The notes under the pieces are model-generated. The model was not told the DNA's origin. It saw only the letters and a program-made list of their open reading frames with translations, and made no database searches. DNA of 64,000 nt, from assembly GCA_001599595.1 (NCBI GenBank), contig BCHH01000003.1, forward strand, positions 1,796,263-1,860,262, given 5' to 3'. Made by a program: the position numbers and the translations under genes. This DNA comes from Beverwykella pulmonaria. Lineage: Eukaryota; Ascomycota; Dothideomycetes; Pleosporales; Melanommataceae. Below are positions 10,954 to 21,923 of this stretch, piece after piece. The first letter of the stretch is position 1. Each line of letters opens with the position of its first letter.

Positions 10954-13063
10954 ATGAGCGACGAAGTCTACGAGGGTGCCATTGGCATCGATCTTGGTGC
11001 GCCTCTCCGCCAACTGTGCGCCTTCATAGTTTGCTAATATCCCCCACCAGGCACCACCTACTCCTGCGTCGCCAACTACGAGGGTACCAATGTCGAAATC
11101 AGTATGCAAGCCCTTGCCAGAACGATTGAGATGGTTTTCATCTAATTTTGTGTCCTACAGTCGCCAACGAGCAGGGTAGCTTCACCACACCGTCTTTCGT
11201 GTCCTTCACAAGCGAGGAGCGTCTGATCGGTGAGGCCGCGAAGAACCAGGCTGCTATGAACCCGGAGAACACCGTCTTCGATGTCAAGTACGAGCACTCT
11301 GTGTCTTGTTGCGAGAATCTGATGCTAATGTGCCTAGGCGATTGATTGGCCGACGATTCGAGGATGAGACCGTCACCAAGGATATCAAGTCATGGCCGTT
11401 CAAGGTCATCGACCAGGGTGGAAACCCCATGGTTGAAGTCCAGTACTTGGGCGAGGCCAAGGTTTTCTCGCCCCAGGAAATCTCTGCCATGGTCCTCGGC
11501 AAGGTACGCTTGGTGTAACATCGCGAAAAGTCCTCAGCTGACAAGAACATAGATGAAAGAGGTCGCTGAGGTCAAGCTCGGCATGAAGGTCGAGAAGGCC
11601 GTCATCACCGTCCCTGCCTACTTCAACGACAACCAGCGACAAGCCACCAAGGATGCTGGTGCCATTGCTGGCCTCAACGTCCTCCGCATTATCAACGAGC
11701 CCACGGCCGCCGCTATCGCCTATGGTCTCGGATCCGGAAAGTCCGAAAAGGAGCGGAATGTTCTCATCTACGACTTGGGTGGTGGCACTTTCGATGTGTC
11801 CCTGCTGCACATTCAGGGAGGTGTCTTCACCGTGAAGGCCACCGCTGGTGACACCCACTTGGGTGGTCAAGATTTCGATACCAATCTGCTTGATCACTTC
11901 AAGAAGGAGTTCACCAAGAAGACGAAGAAGGATCTCTCAGGCGATGCCCGAGCCCTCCGTCGTCTCCGGACCGCTTGCGAGCGTGCTAAGCGAACGCTTT
12001 CCAACGCTACGCAAACCACTGTTGAGATCGATTCGCTCTTCGATGGTGAGGATTTCAACTCCAACATCACCCGTGCTCGTTTCGAGGACTTGAACGCCAA
12101 GGCTTTCAACGGCACTCTCCAGCCCGTTGAGCAGGTGTTGAAGGATGCCAACATCTCAAAGGACAAGGTTGATGAGATCGTGCTTGTTGGTGGTTCTACC
12201 CGTATTCCTAGGATACAAAAGCTCCTTAGCGACTGCTTCAACGGCAAGAAGCTCGAGAAGAGCATCAACCCCGATGAGGCTGTTGCCTATGGCGCTGCCG
12301 TCCAGGCTGGTATTCTCTCGGGCAAGGCCACTTCTGCCGACACTGCGGATCTGCTACTTCTCGATGTCGTTCCCCTCTCTCTCGGTGTCGCCATGGAGGG
12401 CAACATCTTTGCCCCTGTCGTCTCGCGTGGTCAGACTGTTCCTACGATCAAGAAGCGAACATTCACGACTGTTGCCGACAATCAGCAGACCGTGCAGTTC
12501 CCCGTGTTCCAGGGTGAGCGTGTCAACTGCGAGGATAACACCTCCCTAGGTGAATTCACTCTGGCTCCTATTCCGCCCATGAAGGCTGGTGATGCTGTTC
12601 TCGAAGTTGTCTTCGAGGTCGATGTCAACGGTATCCTCAAGGTCACTGCTACCGAGAAGACCTCCGGTCGCAGCGCCAACATCACCATTTCCAACTCGGT
12701 TGGTAAGCTCTCGTCCACTGAGATTGAGAATATGATTAGCGGTATGTCATTCGTTATCTCCCGCTCTATTGACTTTGCACTAACATAGTACTAGATGCCG
12801 CCAAGTTCAAGACCAGCGATGAGGCATTCAGCAAGAAGTTTGAGTCGAGGCAGCAGCTCGAGTCCTACATCTCCCGCGTTGAGGAGATGGTTTCCGACCC
12901 CACTACTGCTATTAGGCTGAAGCGCGGCCAGAAGGAGAAGATTGAATCTGCTCTCAGTGATGCCATGGCCCAGCTCGAGATCGAGGACGCCCCGGCCGAC
13001 GACCTGAAGAAGAAGGAGCTGGCTCTCAAGAGAATCGTCACCAAGGCTTTCGCTACCCGCTAG
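10954..13063 (+). CDS. SSB1: Ribosome-associated Hsp70 chaperone, Ssb type
   Basis: Six exons, 10954-10996, 11051-11101, 11161-11287, 11338-11503, 11553-12741 and 12795-13063, give 614 residues, almost exactly the length of yeast Ssb (613). The nucleotide-binding domain has [25 protein letters not shown] and [13 protein letters not shown]. The substrate domain starts near residue 390 ([16 protein letters not shown]). The protein ends in TKAFATR without the EEVD tail of Ssa-type Hsp70s and without an ER or mitochondrial signal, which places it in the cytosol. Ssb binds nascent chains at the ribosome exit with the RAC co-chaperones. Small introns crowded at the 5' end are usual for fungal Hsp70 genes. 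The gene looks intact. Assignment to Ssb rather than Ssa rests on the length, the C terminus and the [11 protein letters not shown] start. Confidence 0.96.
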
Positions 13064-13908
13064 ATGGTACACTAATGTGGTGCTGGGTGGGTGGGATGAT
13101 TGTGGGCGCAGAATGCAGTACACACTTGCTGCGAACCGCAACTTTCCCTTTCGCGGCTTTTTTGATAGACCTTGGTTCTTTTTGATTTCGTCTATTTTCT
13201 AATCTTCCGGCATGGGGAATGGCTCTTGCAAAGGATGGAAAAGTATTGTGTCTCTGGTACTTTATGCCCCTGATACCTGACTGACGTGACGGCCGCTCGT
13301 CTGCATATGTCTTGCAGCCCCCGGACCCTCTTTGGTCTGGGTAATGGAGTTCTTTGTATCGATTTTCTTGCGTATGTAAACAAATCGATGGGAACGTAAG
13401 GACTAGTGGATGCGGATCTGATGAGGAACGAGATAAAATTGAAACAATTCGAGTCTATGTCTTATCGGCCTCTTTGGCACTGTTCATCTTCTGTGATCAT
13501 AAGTCCAAGGAAACGACGTCATCTCAACTTACCACCTCTCTAAGGGCATAGCTCCTGTCAGGCATAACTCTGTCTAGCACGACCAGCAAGGCAGCATAGG
13601 TTAATACAATGCTTCTGACATCTGGCTAAAATTGACTAGTTGACTTAAGGCATCACAATGGAGAGAGCTATTGCATGCTGATGAGACTCCAAGGCATGTC
13701 GGTTTAATTACAACTGTTCCGTGCAAACACTCCCATGTTATACTCTGGAGCAAGTACATTACACCCCCCTCCCCCTGCCTAATGAATGCATTACCACACA
13801 GAAGATGAGCATCAATCCTCTTGGCCTCTGCTTGAAATTTTTGTCATCGAAAGATCCACTCGGTAATGCTATAACCTTTCGAGACATTGCAGCGCCCTAT
13901 CTAATGTT
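13064..13908. other. Intergenic between convergent genes
   Basis: 845 bp between the Hsp70 3' end and the MFS pump 3' end. Only short frames without content are present. No RNA gene or repeat is recognised. Confidence 0.5.
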
Positions 13909-16102
13909 TCAAACACTGCCTCCCTTCCACTCCTCCTCACTACTCTCCTTATTCTTCTCGTTCTCCAATCTCACAATCCTAACATTATTCTTCATCTCCT
14001 TATCTGTACTCTTGGTCAACAATGCGGCTACAATCGCACAAACGCCGAACCCCAGCGCGCTCAAATAAACCGTCTTATACGCCTGCACATACGCCAGCTT
14101 GACCGCTAGCTGCGCCGCGGCCGTGACCTCGGCCGTGATCCCCGGTACGGTTTTATAAGCTGCTGCGGTATTAAGGGCTGCAGCTTTGAGCAGAGCGGAT
14201 GTGTTGGAGAAGTTGGGCGCCAACCGCAAGACTTCGCCTGGCAGGTGCGAGTTGAAGGTGTTATTGATGATGGCTGTGTATATTGCGGTTGCAATGGAGC
14301 CGCCTATGAGTCGAAATGTACCTGCGAGGCCGACGGCGCAACCACTGTTTTTTCGTCAGCGCATTTTCTTCCCTTGCTCCACTCCTCTCACGTTCTCTGA
14401 ACTTACATGTCGTCTTTGAATTCCCTGCCCAGGCCCAAGCTAATCATAGCAAAACTCAGCAACTGCGGCAACGCAACCGAAATTCCTAGGAATACGATAG
14501 TGACAATAGCTTGCGTGCGGTCTTCAAGCCCGATGGAAGCCAGAGAGCCAATGAGTGCGCACTCCATAGTCATGAGGAAGACGAGCTGCCAACGCTCGTG
14601 TCCAATTCTCGGACATACAAAAGCGAGGAGAAAACCAGAGGTAATGGAGGCCAGAGGAATAAGCTCAGCGTACAGGCCGCGGATAATTGGGTCTGGGCCC
14701 GTGAAGAAGAGCTGGCTCTGGCGAGGCCAGGTTACGTTCATGGAGTCTAGATACTATCAATTCACCGTTCGAAAAGCTGAAAAGAGGAAATGGAGAAGAG
14801 CGTGAGATGCACTTACAATACAACATCCCTCCCACAAAGCACACTACATAGACCATCGTAACCTCCCTCCACTTTCTGAACAACCGTGGCGGCATAATCG
14901 GCTGCGGCAGGTCAACGTACACCTCGTAAAACCCCAGCGCTACGAGACACAGACTCCCGATCACAATCGGGGCAATGACTTGAGCAGACACCCAAGCATA
15001 TTGCCGACCACCGTAGTTGATTCCAAGAAGGAATAATACACAACCTGCCATGAATAACACGAGCCCGATGTAGTCAATCTCTTTGATCAGCTGCATTTTT
15101 GTCTTCCCTGCGGGGAGTTAGCATAAAGGAAGATAAAGAAGGCGAAGGAGAGGTTGGACACGTACCATCTCTCTTGTGCTTGGTATCAAAAGTAGGTGGA
15201 AAATATGTGAAAACCAGAACCAGGGCGAAGAATCCGTGGAAGGCACACACTGTACACGCACCAGTCAGCTTCATCCCTCACACATACACAGTATACATGC
15301 GGATGGATAGGATAGACACTCACTGTACCAATACGCGCCCCTCCACCCAATACTCGTCTTCGCAATAAACGAATACCCTACAATCGGCCCCAACTGCGCA
15401 ACAATCCCCAGGAAGTCCAGGATTCCTATCAATCTCATCAGCATATCCTCTCTCCACGTCTCATACCAGAAGTAGGGATCGACATACCAACAGCCCACAT
15501 GCGATACTTATTCGGCACAATTTCCTGACATACTGCATATCCCATTTCCTGGAACCCGGAGCCGAGGCCGAAAAGCACGCCCGAAACAATCATTTGATTG
15601 ATACTCTTCCCCGTTGCGCCGACGATGGTCCCGATGAAGGAGATGAAGGCGCCGGTGATGAGGAAGTAGCGTCTCCCGAAAATATCTGAAAGCCGGCCGC
15701 TTATGGAGATAACGAAAGACGCGCAAAGTGTCTACAATATCTCAGCTACGCCCCTCCAAGAGTTCGCATACATACCCAAGACACGGTAATCCAGGTGTAG
15801 TTCGGATCCGGCCCCAGATCCGCATTGATGTAACTCAGCGTCGTAGACGGAATGAGCAGCGTGAGCACATATGCATTGTATTGCGATGCTATAGCCTATC
15901 GCTTATCAGTATAATCCTAATACACGATTAAGCAAAGGAACAGAGCAAAGAATACCAGAAAAGCCAAACAAGTCTGCAGATTCATCCTAGGTTCCATCTC
16001 CGTAGGTTCATAACCCTGTTCCTCGCCGATATCCTCTCTCTGCTCCGCTCGAGAAGACTCCTTCTCCTCTAAAGTATTGGCTTCGTTGGTTAATGAAGTC
16101 AT
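13909..16102 (-). CDS. MFS transporter, fungal trichothecene efflux pump (TRI12-like) family
   Basis: Eight exons, 15956-16102, 15776-15895, 15488-15731, 15324-15425, 15166-15249, 14817-15107, 14407-14746 and 13909-14344, join without frame loss to 587 residues, the normal size of this DHA14-type family. The N terminus is acidic and cytosolic (MTSLTNEANTLEEKESS). Family patterns include TWITVSW, GRLSDIFGRRYFLITGAF (the loop between helices 2 and 3), GSGFQEMGYAVCQEIVPNKYR, GIGWRGAYW-like GWRGAYWY and the late YKTVYLSALGFGVCAIVAALL helix followed by a basic tail. About 14 membrane segments are expected. The family exports toxins, siderophores or drugs by proton antiport, but the substrate cannot be read from the sequence. 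No biosynthetic cluster lies beside it, so a link to a metabolite is unsupported. Confidence 0.9.
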
Positions 16103-17180
16103 CAGGTCTTAATAACTGGGCTGAAGAAAGACTAATGTTAAGGATAGAGGAAACAAAGTGTTCTAACCCCTGATGATCACGACACCCGACCTGCAGCGAG
16201 CCTTATATACATACCTCGCCTCCGCATATCACCACCCAAAATTGAATTTCCTATTTCCTGATCCGGGTAATGTCAGACGCGCTCCTCATCTCGGTGATAG
16301 CTACGAGTGGGGGGCCCCAGACTCGGAGCCTCCGACCAAGTAGTCGGATTTGAGAATCTGGGGAAGCGTGTGCCGGAATAAGCCCAAATAGTAAGTAACA
16401 TCTGGGGAAAGTGGGTGCGGGACAGGCTTGGACTGGGAATGTGGGGATCGGAAGTTGTTTTCCTGATCCGCTGCAATATGAGCTTGTGTGCAAGTGTACT
16501 TAAAAGCAGTGAAGATCTGCTTGGAAGGATGTACGTTCGGCATGCCACGGATATGGATATGGATATGTTCTGTAACCTTGAATAGTTCCTTGCATGCTGT
16601 ATTTCATAGATATAAAACCATAGAGATGATCGCCCAGTCAGACAAGCATCAAACATGGCCGTAGGGAACCCACGACACTTAAGCACCTCGCACAAACAGT
16701 GTCTCCAAACAGCACCTTTGAACCTCTTCAATGATGGCCAAGACTCAAAAACTGAAATTGTTGGCAAGGTTGTCAAACTACTTGCGTAGTGCAGGATGAT
16801 GTTTAGGAGGATGCACAGGAAGATGATTTTCCGAAGACCAAGCGCCTCTTAAGTGCATACCCTAGATGTCAGCCTCGCGCGCCTGAATCAACTTGTGCTA
16901 TCAAATGCAGTCCCTCTCCAAGGATTTATCGAAGTGGAATGAAGAGGTAAATGAGGATAAGGGGATCTCAAACGGAAAAAGCGGGACGTATTTTTAAAAA
17001 AAAAGGGTAAGCCTTTATTTCGTTGACCACCCTTTAGAGCTGCTATTTAACATAATCTAGGAAACTAAAACTCGTTAAGGGTAGTATTCATTATACTCGT
17101 AGCAAAGGAGTGTTCAAGGCGCCTAATCACTCCGGGTGCTATTAAATAAACCCAGCAATAGTCACCCAAAAATTCGCCCA
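16103..17180. other. Intergenic, AT-rich, no gene supported
   Basis: The MFS promoter (minus) occupies the left part. A 167-residue minus frame at 16273-16776 has no recognisable domain. From about 16900 the sequence is AT-rich with homopolymer runs and grades into the ankyrin relic. Confidence 0.5.
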
Positions 17181-17189
17181 TGTAGACCA

Positions 17190-18300
17190 AACCATCCCCT
17201 TCTTCTTCAACGCCTCCCCAAAAGCTCTACAACCTCACCATATTTCTTCGCCTGTGCGAGATCAAGCGGCGTTTTCCTCCGCTGATGCTGCGGATGAATA
17301 GCCGCTGCGGACGAGGAACTCGCTAACAAGAACAGTACTTCCCGCAGCCGCAGCTTCATGAAGGGGGTAAGAGTCTGCCCGATCCTCAGCATTGATATCA
17401 GCGCCAAAATCCGCGAGCGGGCCAATAATGTCAATGATGCCCTCAATGGAAGAGTTGGCTAGGACATGCAAGACCGTTCGACCTGCAAGGTCCTTGTATT
17501 TTATGTCCTCGGAGGTTGGGGTTTGCACCGTGTGCTATAAGCATAGGAATGTGGAGTCCAATGATGCGGTACTGATACACGCATCCGGGGAAGAGGGTCA
17601 AACGAGTGTACATTGGCTGGTCGTCAATGTTGGCGCCCGCTTTCAGGAGCAGTCGCATGAGGAAGACCTGCTAGAAGTACAACGTATAGTGCAACGGGTG
17701 GAAATACGCTTTTTGAGCCGTCGCGGCATTTCGAGGACTATCGATCCGAGCCCCTTTGCTAATGAGTAATTTAGCTAGAAGAATATTGCCGTGCCTGGCT
17801 GTTATGTTTAGGTATGTGCAATCGCTCTTATCTGTTGTGTCAATTCGTCCTCCATTGTCGAGGAGTATCTTCACAATCTCCTCAACCTCTGGTAATATGA
17901 TGCAGTTGCTCATCACCTATATGAGCGTCTTTACTGGGTTCGTGAGATAGGAATTCTTGCCTTTGAAGCCAGCATTCAAGAGGATATCAATAGCAGCATT
18001 GTACTTTGGGGGCTGGAATGGATCACAAAGATTGGACCAAGGCGGCTCTTCAATGAGCAGATCATAGTATTCATATCCCAGATATTTTGGGAGTGGAAGG
18101 TCGTCCTTTTGAGGATGGGGTGGGAATTTGGTCGTCTAGATGGGTTGTTATAGGGCAGAAATGGAGGAGGTCCCAATAGATCCAGTGTTGAGAATGGCAT
18201 ACGAAGAGGAGAGTATCGGTTATCCAAGGGGTCGAAGAATAAGGATGGTCCTCCACCAAGTGGAGCATACGGCCCACCCATGGGGTTGAAGGGTGAAAAT
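17190..18300 (-). pseudogene. Decayed ankyrin-repeat gene
   Basis: Reading the minus strand from about 18280 down, ankyrin-like units appear in more than one frame: AAIDILLNAGFKGKNSYL, EEIVKILLDNGGRIDTTD, GNILLAKLLISKGARIDSP, MRLLLKAGANIDDQP, GRTVLHVLA and GADINAEDRADSYPLHEAA. The last part ends with KTPLDLAQAKKYGEVVELLGRR and a stop at 17207. At least two in-frame TAG codons (just before the codons at 17911 and 17670) and frameshifts near 18110, 17530 and 17330 break it. Both TAG codons could have been CAG before a C-to-T change. The N-terminal part (HLVEDHPYSSTPWITDTLLF and following) is not recognised. It could be a multi-exon gene instead, but the breaks do not coincide with good splice sites. 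Confidence 0.6.
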
Positions 18301-19660
18301 GGCCTTCCAGGAACTGGAGACTATCGCCGAATGATCCAATTTTCCTGGTGCAGAGGCACTTCGAGCAATTGCATCCGGGTACTGATTAACTATTTCTGTG
18401 ATTTCCCGTGCTTCTAAAAGATTTGTCTAAACGTGGTCGAATATTATAAGGATACGGCTTTTTGTAGGGGAAAATGATACGGGGATGAGGCCGAACGCGG
18501 CTGAAAGGAGGCATTTTTGAGTGGCTGGATTCAATCTGACCACATTTGGGGTTTCAATAAAGTCTGTTAATCCTACATGGGAATGGTGGAGATGCGGTAA
18601 GGTCTTGAATGTGAAAAAGAGGGGTAGACTTGAATGCTGTAATAGTTTTTAAGACCGAAAAACTCGTGACTTGGGAGGTAGAAGCCGTTATTCGTACTAC
18701 TACTAATACTGCAGCAATATATGCCCAGCACAGGGTGCGTCGTTCACCTCTAGTAACCTATGGTAAGCGAGGGACTTATAGAAGTTTTAGGAGTAGTCGT
18801 TGGGATATGGAACTAGAACTAAAGATGTGCAGGGAGCTTGAGATCAGACCAAGCTAGTATACCAGGGGTGGTGTAATAGAAGGAGGAATTAGAAAAGCAT
18901 AGGAAGGCTTAGAAGACGAGATATATTTGCACGGGTTTTGAGTTGACTGTTAGGTGCTCACAACCAATCGGAGAGTCGCTCATCTTAGCTCCGAGATCCT
19001 GATACTTAACCTCACAGTCTTCCTTCTTCCCATCTTTTTATCTTCCATCACGGGCATCATCATGAAAGCGCGTTGCTAGTTTTCCAAGTAATTGCTATTG
19101 TCACATTTCTGACGTTGAGCGAGCTCACCTACTGCACGTTCTAACTACCGAGGAGAGCCCTGGAGTGCCACGCGGATATAGGCAGTGGATGAGAGGATTG
19201 ACTTCGCTCTACTAGACCCTACCGTATCTGCCAGCAGGGCTTTTACACCCTTCTAAAGATTCTCCTGGCAGGGTCCTGTTATTTCCTCGGATGTGAGAAC
19301 ATGTAGTACTTCTATTTAGCCTGTACTGCAACCGGGCAGACGTCACCGAACCTCGAATGATACTCCGCACCAGCGCGTAATTGCGGGGAATTTAGAACCT
19401 TCTACACATTATTTTTACCATCACTCTTCGTTAAAAATGACACTAGACATCTAGTAAACTTTGCTACCCCTCCTCGGAAGAATTGTAGTCTGGAAACCGT
19501 CAACGGCGCCGACGATCATGGCTTCTATCCGGTGTAGTATCGGTAGATTAATTGCCCGCATATCTTTCTCTCGGTGTTCTGGAACAACTTCATATAAGAT
19601 GTAGGTTCTCTCGACCGCGTACCTGGATACGCGTCTGCTCGTTCCCTCCCTCGACATCCA
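18301..19660. other. Intergenic, AT-rich, no gene supported
   Basis: 1.36 kb without a supported gene, tRNA or repeat. The last 300 bases are presumed promoter of the GH31 gene. Confidence 0.5.
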
Positions 19661-21808
19661 ATGATGAAGGGCGTGCGACTTTTGCTGGGTCTGGGTGCTC
19701 TGATCCCCATCATCATTTGCGAGTACAAGATCAGTCTTACCACCTCATCTGGCCTTCTTATATCAGAAGGCGACCGCATAGTCGTAAACAACTCTGCTAT
19801 CCTTGCTGGGAATCAGAACACAACTGTCAGCGCTCTCAAGAATAGCACACAAGGCCTTAGCTACAACTTCATTACCCCAACAATCGCAAAAGTCACGCTC
19901 AACACCTCATCCCCCTTCCTCGGAGCCCGTTTTGCCACAGCCGCAGACTCGCACTTTTTCGGCGTGTGGGAGTACCCTTTCAACTACCAAATCAGCAACT
20001 CAAACATCACCTTCGACCTCAAAGGCGTAGGCAACAATGTCGGACTCAACTGGGCCAACGCGCGTGCCCCCTTCTTCCTCACCTCGGCCGGATATGGCGT
20101 CTACACCGACACGCTGAAAATGGGCTCGTACAACTTTTCCGTCCCCGGCTCGGCACAATTCATCTTCAACAGCAGCAGTCTGGTCTACTACATCATTCTC
20201 CCTAAAGCTAAAAACGACTTTAAGTCTATAATAGAACAATACACATCCCTCTCCGCGCGAGCCGAAATGCCGCCATCATCCGGCTTTGGCCCAACCTTCT
20301 GGTCCGACGACTTCACACAAGACTTCCACGGGTCTGTCTCTAATGCGCAGGAGAACATTCAAGACGTAGTCAACCATCTCTACTACGCCCAGATCCGGGC
20401 TACATCTACGTTCGCGGACCGTCCGTACGGCAGCGGGAATCGATCTTGGGGTAACTTCGACTTCGACCCGAAATTTTACCCGGATCCGGCTGGTTTCATA
20501 AAAAATCTGACAGACTGGGGCTTCGACTTCCAAGTTTGGATTGCGAACCGCGCGCAAGCCGGCACAACACTACGCAATGCGAGTGAAGCGAATGCCTGGC
20601 TCTTTCCAGACGACCACCCCGTGGGTGGGTTGGGCGAAGCGCTCAACCTTTCCATTCCATCCGCGTACTCCTATTTCGAAAAGAAACTAGAGTATTTCGC
20701 CTCGGTAGGCGTAAAAGGGTATAAAATCGACCGCGGCGAGGAAGGCGAGATGCCTGACTATGTGCAGAACGAGCAAATGTCTCTCTTCCTGCAACTAGCC
20801 TACGATTCCATGGTGCAGAAATGGGGGCCCTCCAATTTTTACACATTTGCGAGGAGTGTGGTTGATAGGAGTCGTGCGAGGACTGCAGTGTGGAACGGGG
20901 ATTCGCACGCTAACTTCACTGGCTTGGCATACTCCATCGCCAGTGGGATTCGTGCTGGCCTTGTGAGTTTCCCGATTTGGGGTTCGGATACAGGGGGCTA
21001 TACGCGTGAGGGTGTGCTTACGCCCACGGAGGAAGTCTGGGCGCGATGGATGTGGTTTTCCGCCTTCTCCCCTGTGTACGAACTCATGCTCGGCACAAAC
21101 CACACGCCCTGGTACGCACCGTACACGCAGCAAACTGTCGAGGTGCTAAAGACGACGTCCAACTTACACGCGGATCTCACGCCGTATATCAAATCGTACG
21201 CTTACGCTGCTAGTAAAACAGGCGTGCCGATTATCCGCGCACTGTTCCTCGAAACGCCGATTGATGAGGGTTCGTGGGAGGTCCCGGATGAGTATTTCTT
21301 TGGAGGAGAGTTTTTGATTGCGCCTATCGTGACCGCTGGTGGCCACCGCTCTGTCTATTTTCCAACAGGCCACTCGAAGACGTATCTAGAGTACTTCTCC
21401 AAGAACGCGACATACGCAGCGGGGACTACGGCGAATATATCCGCAGGTCTAGACTCTATGCCTGTATACGTACCTCAAGGCGCTATCATTCCGCGGGGCG
21501 ATATATACCAGGGGAATGCGAAGTGGATTGAGGACTGGCAGCCTTTCTTGAGGATCGAGCTTTTTCCTAGCTTTGAGGTTAAGGAGAGTCGGTTTTCGTA
21601 TTTTGACGGGGAAGGCGCGAAGGGCAGGGTAGTGGAGATTGTACTGACGACGGATAGAGAAACGGGAACTGTGAGGGTGGAGTATGGGGATTTGGGGGTT
21701 GAGGGTGCGGTGGTGTGGTATTTGAAGGGCGTGGAGGGGGGAAGAGAGGTTAATTTGAATAGAGGAGGTGGGTTCACGGAATTGAGGGGCGTGGAGTGCT
21801 TGTTCTGA
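19661..21808 (+). CDS. Secreted glycoside hydrolase family 31 (alpha-glucosidase/alpha-xylosidase-like)
   Basis: An intronless frame of 715 residues. The first ~20 residues (MKGVRLLLGLGALIPIIIC) form a signal peptide. The catalytic barrel has FGPTFWSDDFTQDF, GFDFQVWIANRAQ, then GVKGYKIDRGEEGE with the expected nucleophile Asp near 357, and TAVWNGDSHANFTGL with the acid/base Asp near 414. FPIWGSDTGGY and RWMWFSAFSPVYELMLG follow, then beta-domains. Many NxS/T sites fit secretion. GH31 enzymes retain configuration and release alpha-linked glucose, xylose or related sugars. The RGEEGE after the nucleophile is not the usual maltase sequence (DMNE), so starch or maltose should not be assumed as substrate. 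Two adjacent ATG codons begin the frame. No break is seen. Confidence 0.88.
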   Translation: MMKGVRLLLGLGALIPIIICEYKISLTTSSGLLISEGDRIVVNNSAILAGNQNTTVSALKNSTQGLSYNFITPTIAKVTLNTSSPFLGARFATAADSHFFGVWEYPFNYQISNSNITFDLKGVGNNVGLNWANARAPFFLTSAGYGVYTDTLKMGSYNFSVPGSAQFIFNSSSLVYYIILPKAKNDFKSIIEQYTSLSARAEMPPSSGFGPTFWSDDFTQDFHGSVSNAQENIQDVVNHLYYAQIRATSTFADRPYGSGNRSWGNFDFDPKFYPDPAGFIKNLTDWGFDFQVWIANRAQAGTTLRNASEANAWLFPDDHPVGGLGEALNLSIPSAYSYFEKKLEYFASVGVKGYKIDRGEEGEMPDYVQNEQMSLFLQLAYDSMVQKWGPSNFYTFARSVVDRSRARTAVWNGDSHANFTGLAYSIASGIRAGLVSFPIWGSDTGGYTREGVLTPTEEVWARWMWFSAFSPVYELMLGTNHTPWYAPYTQQTVEVLKTTSNLHADLTPYIKSYAYAASKTGVPIIRALFLETPIDEGSWEVPDEYFFGGEFLIAPIVTAGGHRSVYFPTGHSKTYLEYFSKNATYAAGTTANISAGLDSMPVYVPQGAIIPRGDIYQGNAKWIEDWQPFLRIELFPSFEVKESRFSYFDGEGAKGRVVEIVLTTDRETGTVRVEYGDLGVEGAVVWYLKGVEGGREVNLNRGGGFTELRGVECLF

Positions 21809-21923
21809 AGGTATGGCGTGGGGAAGATCTAACATGTATCTGAAAGGGAAAGCTAGGGAGTTGTATCAAATTAGTTTGAGTAAAAGTTATTACATTTAAC
21901 CACCTCAAACCTCATAACCACCA

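Noticed and set aside
16273..16776. 167-residue minus-strand open frame
   Set aside because: No family resemblance, low-quality composition, and it overlaps two other frames of similar length in the MFS promoter region.
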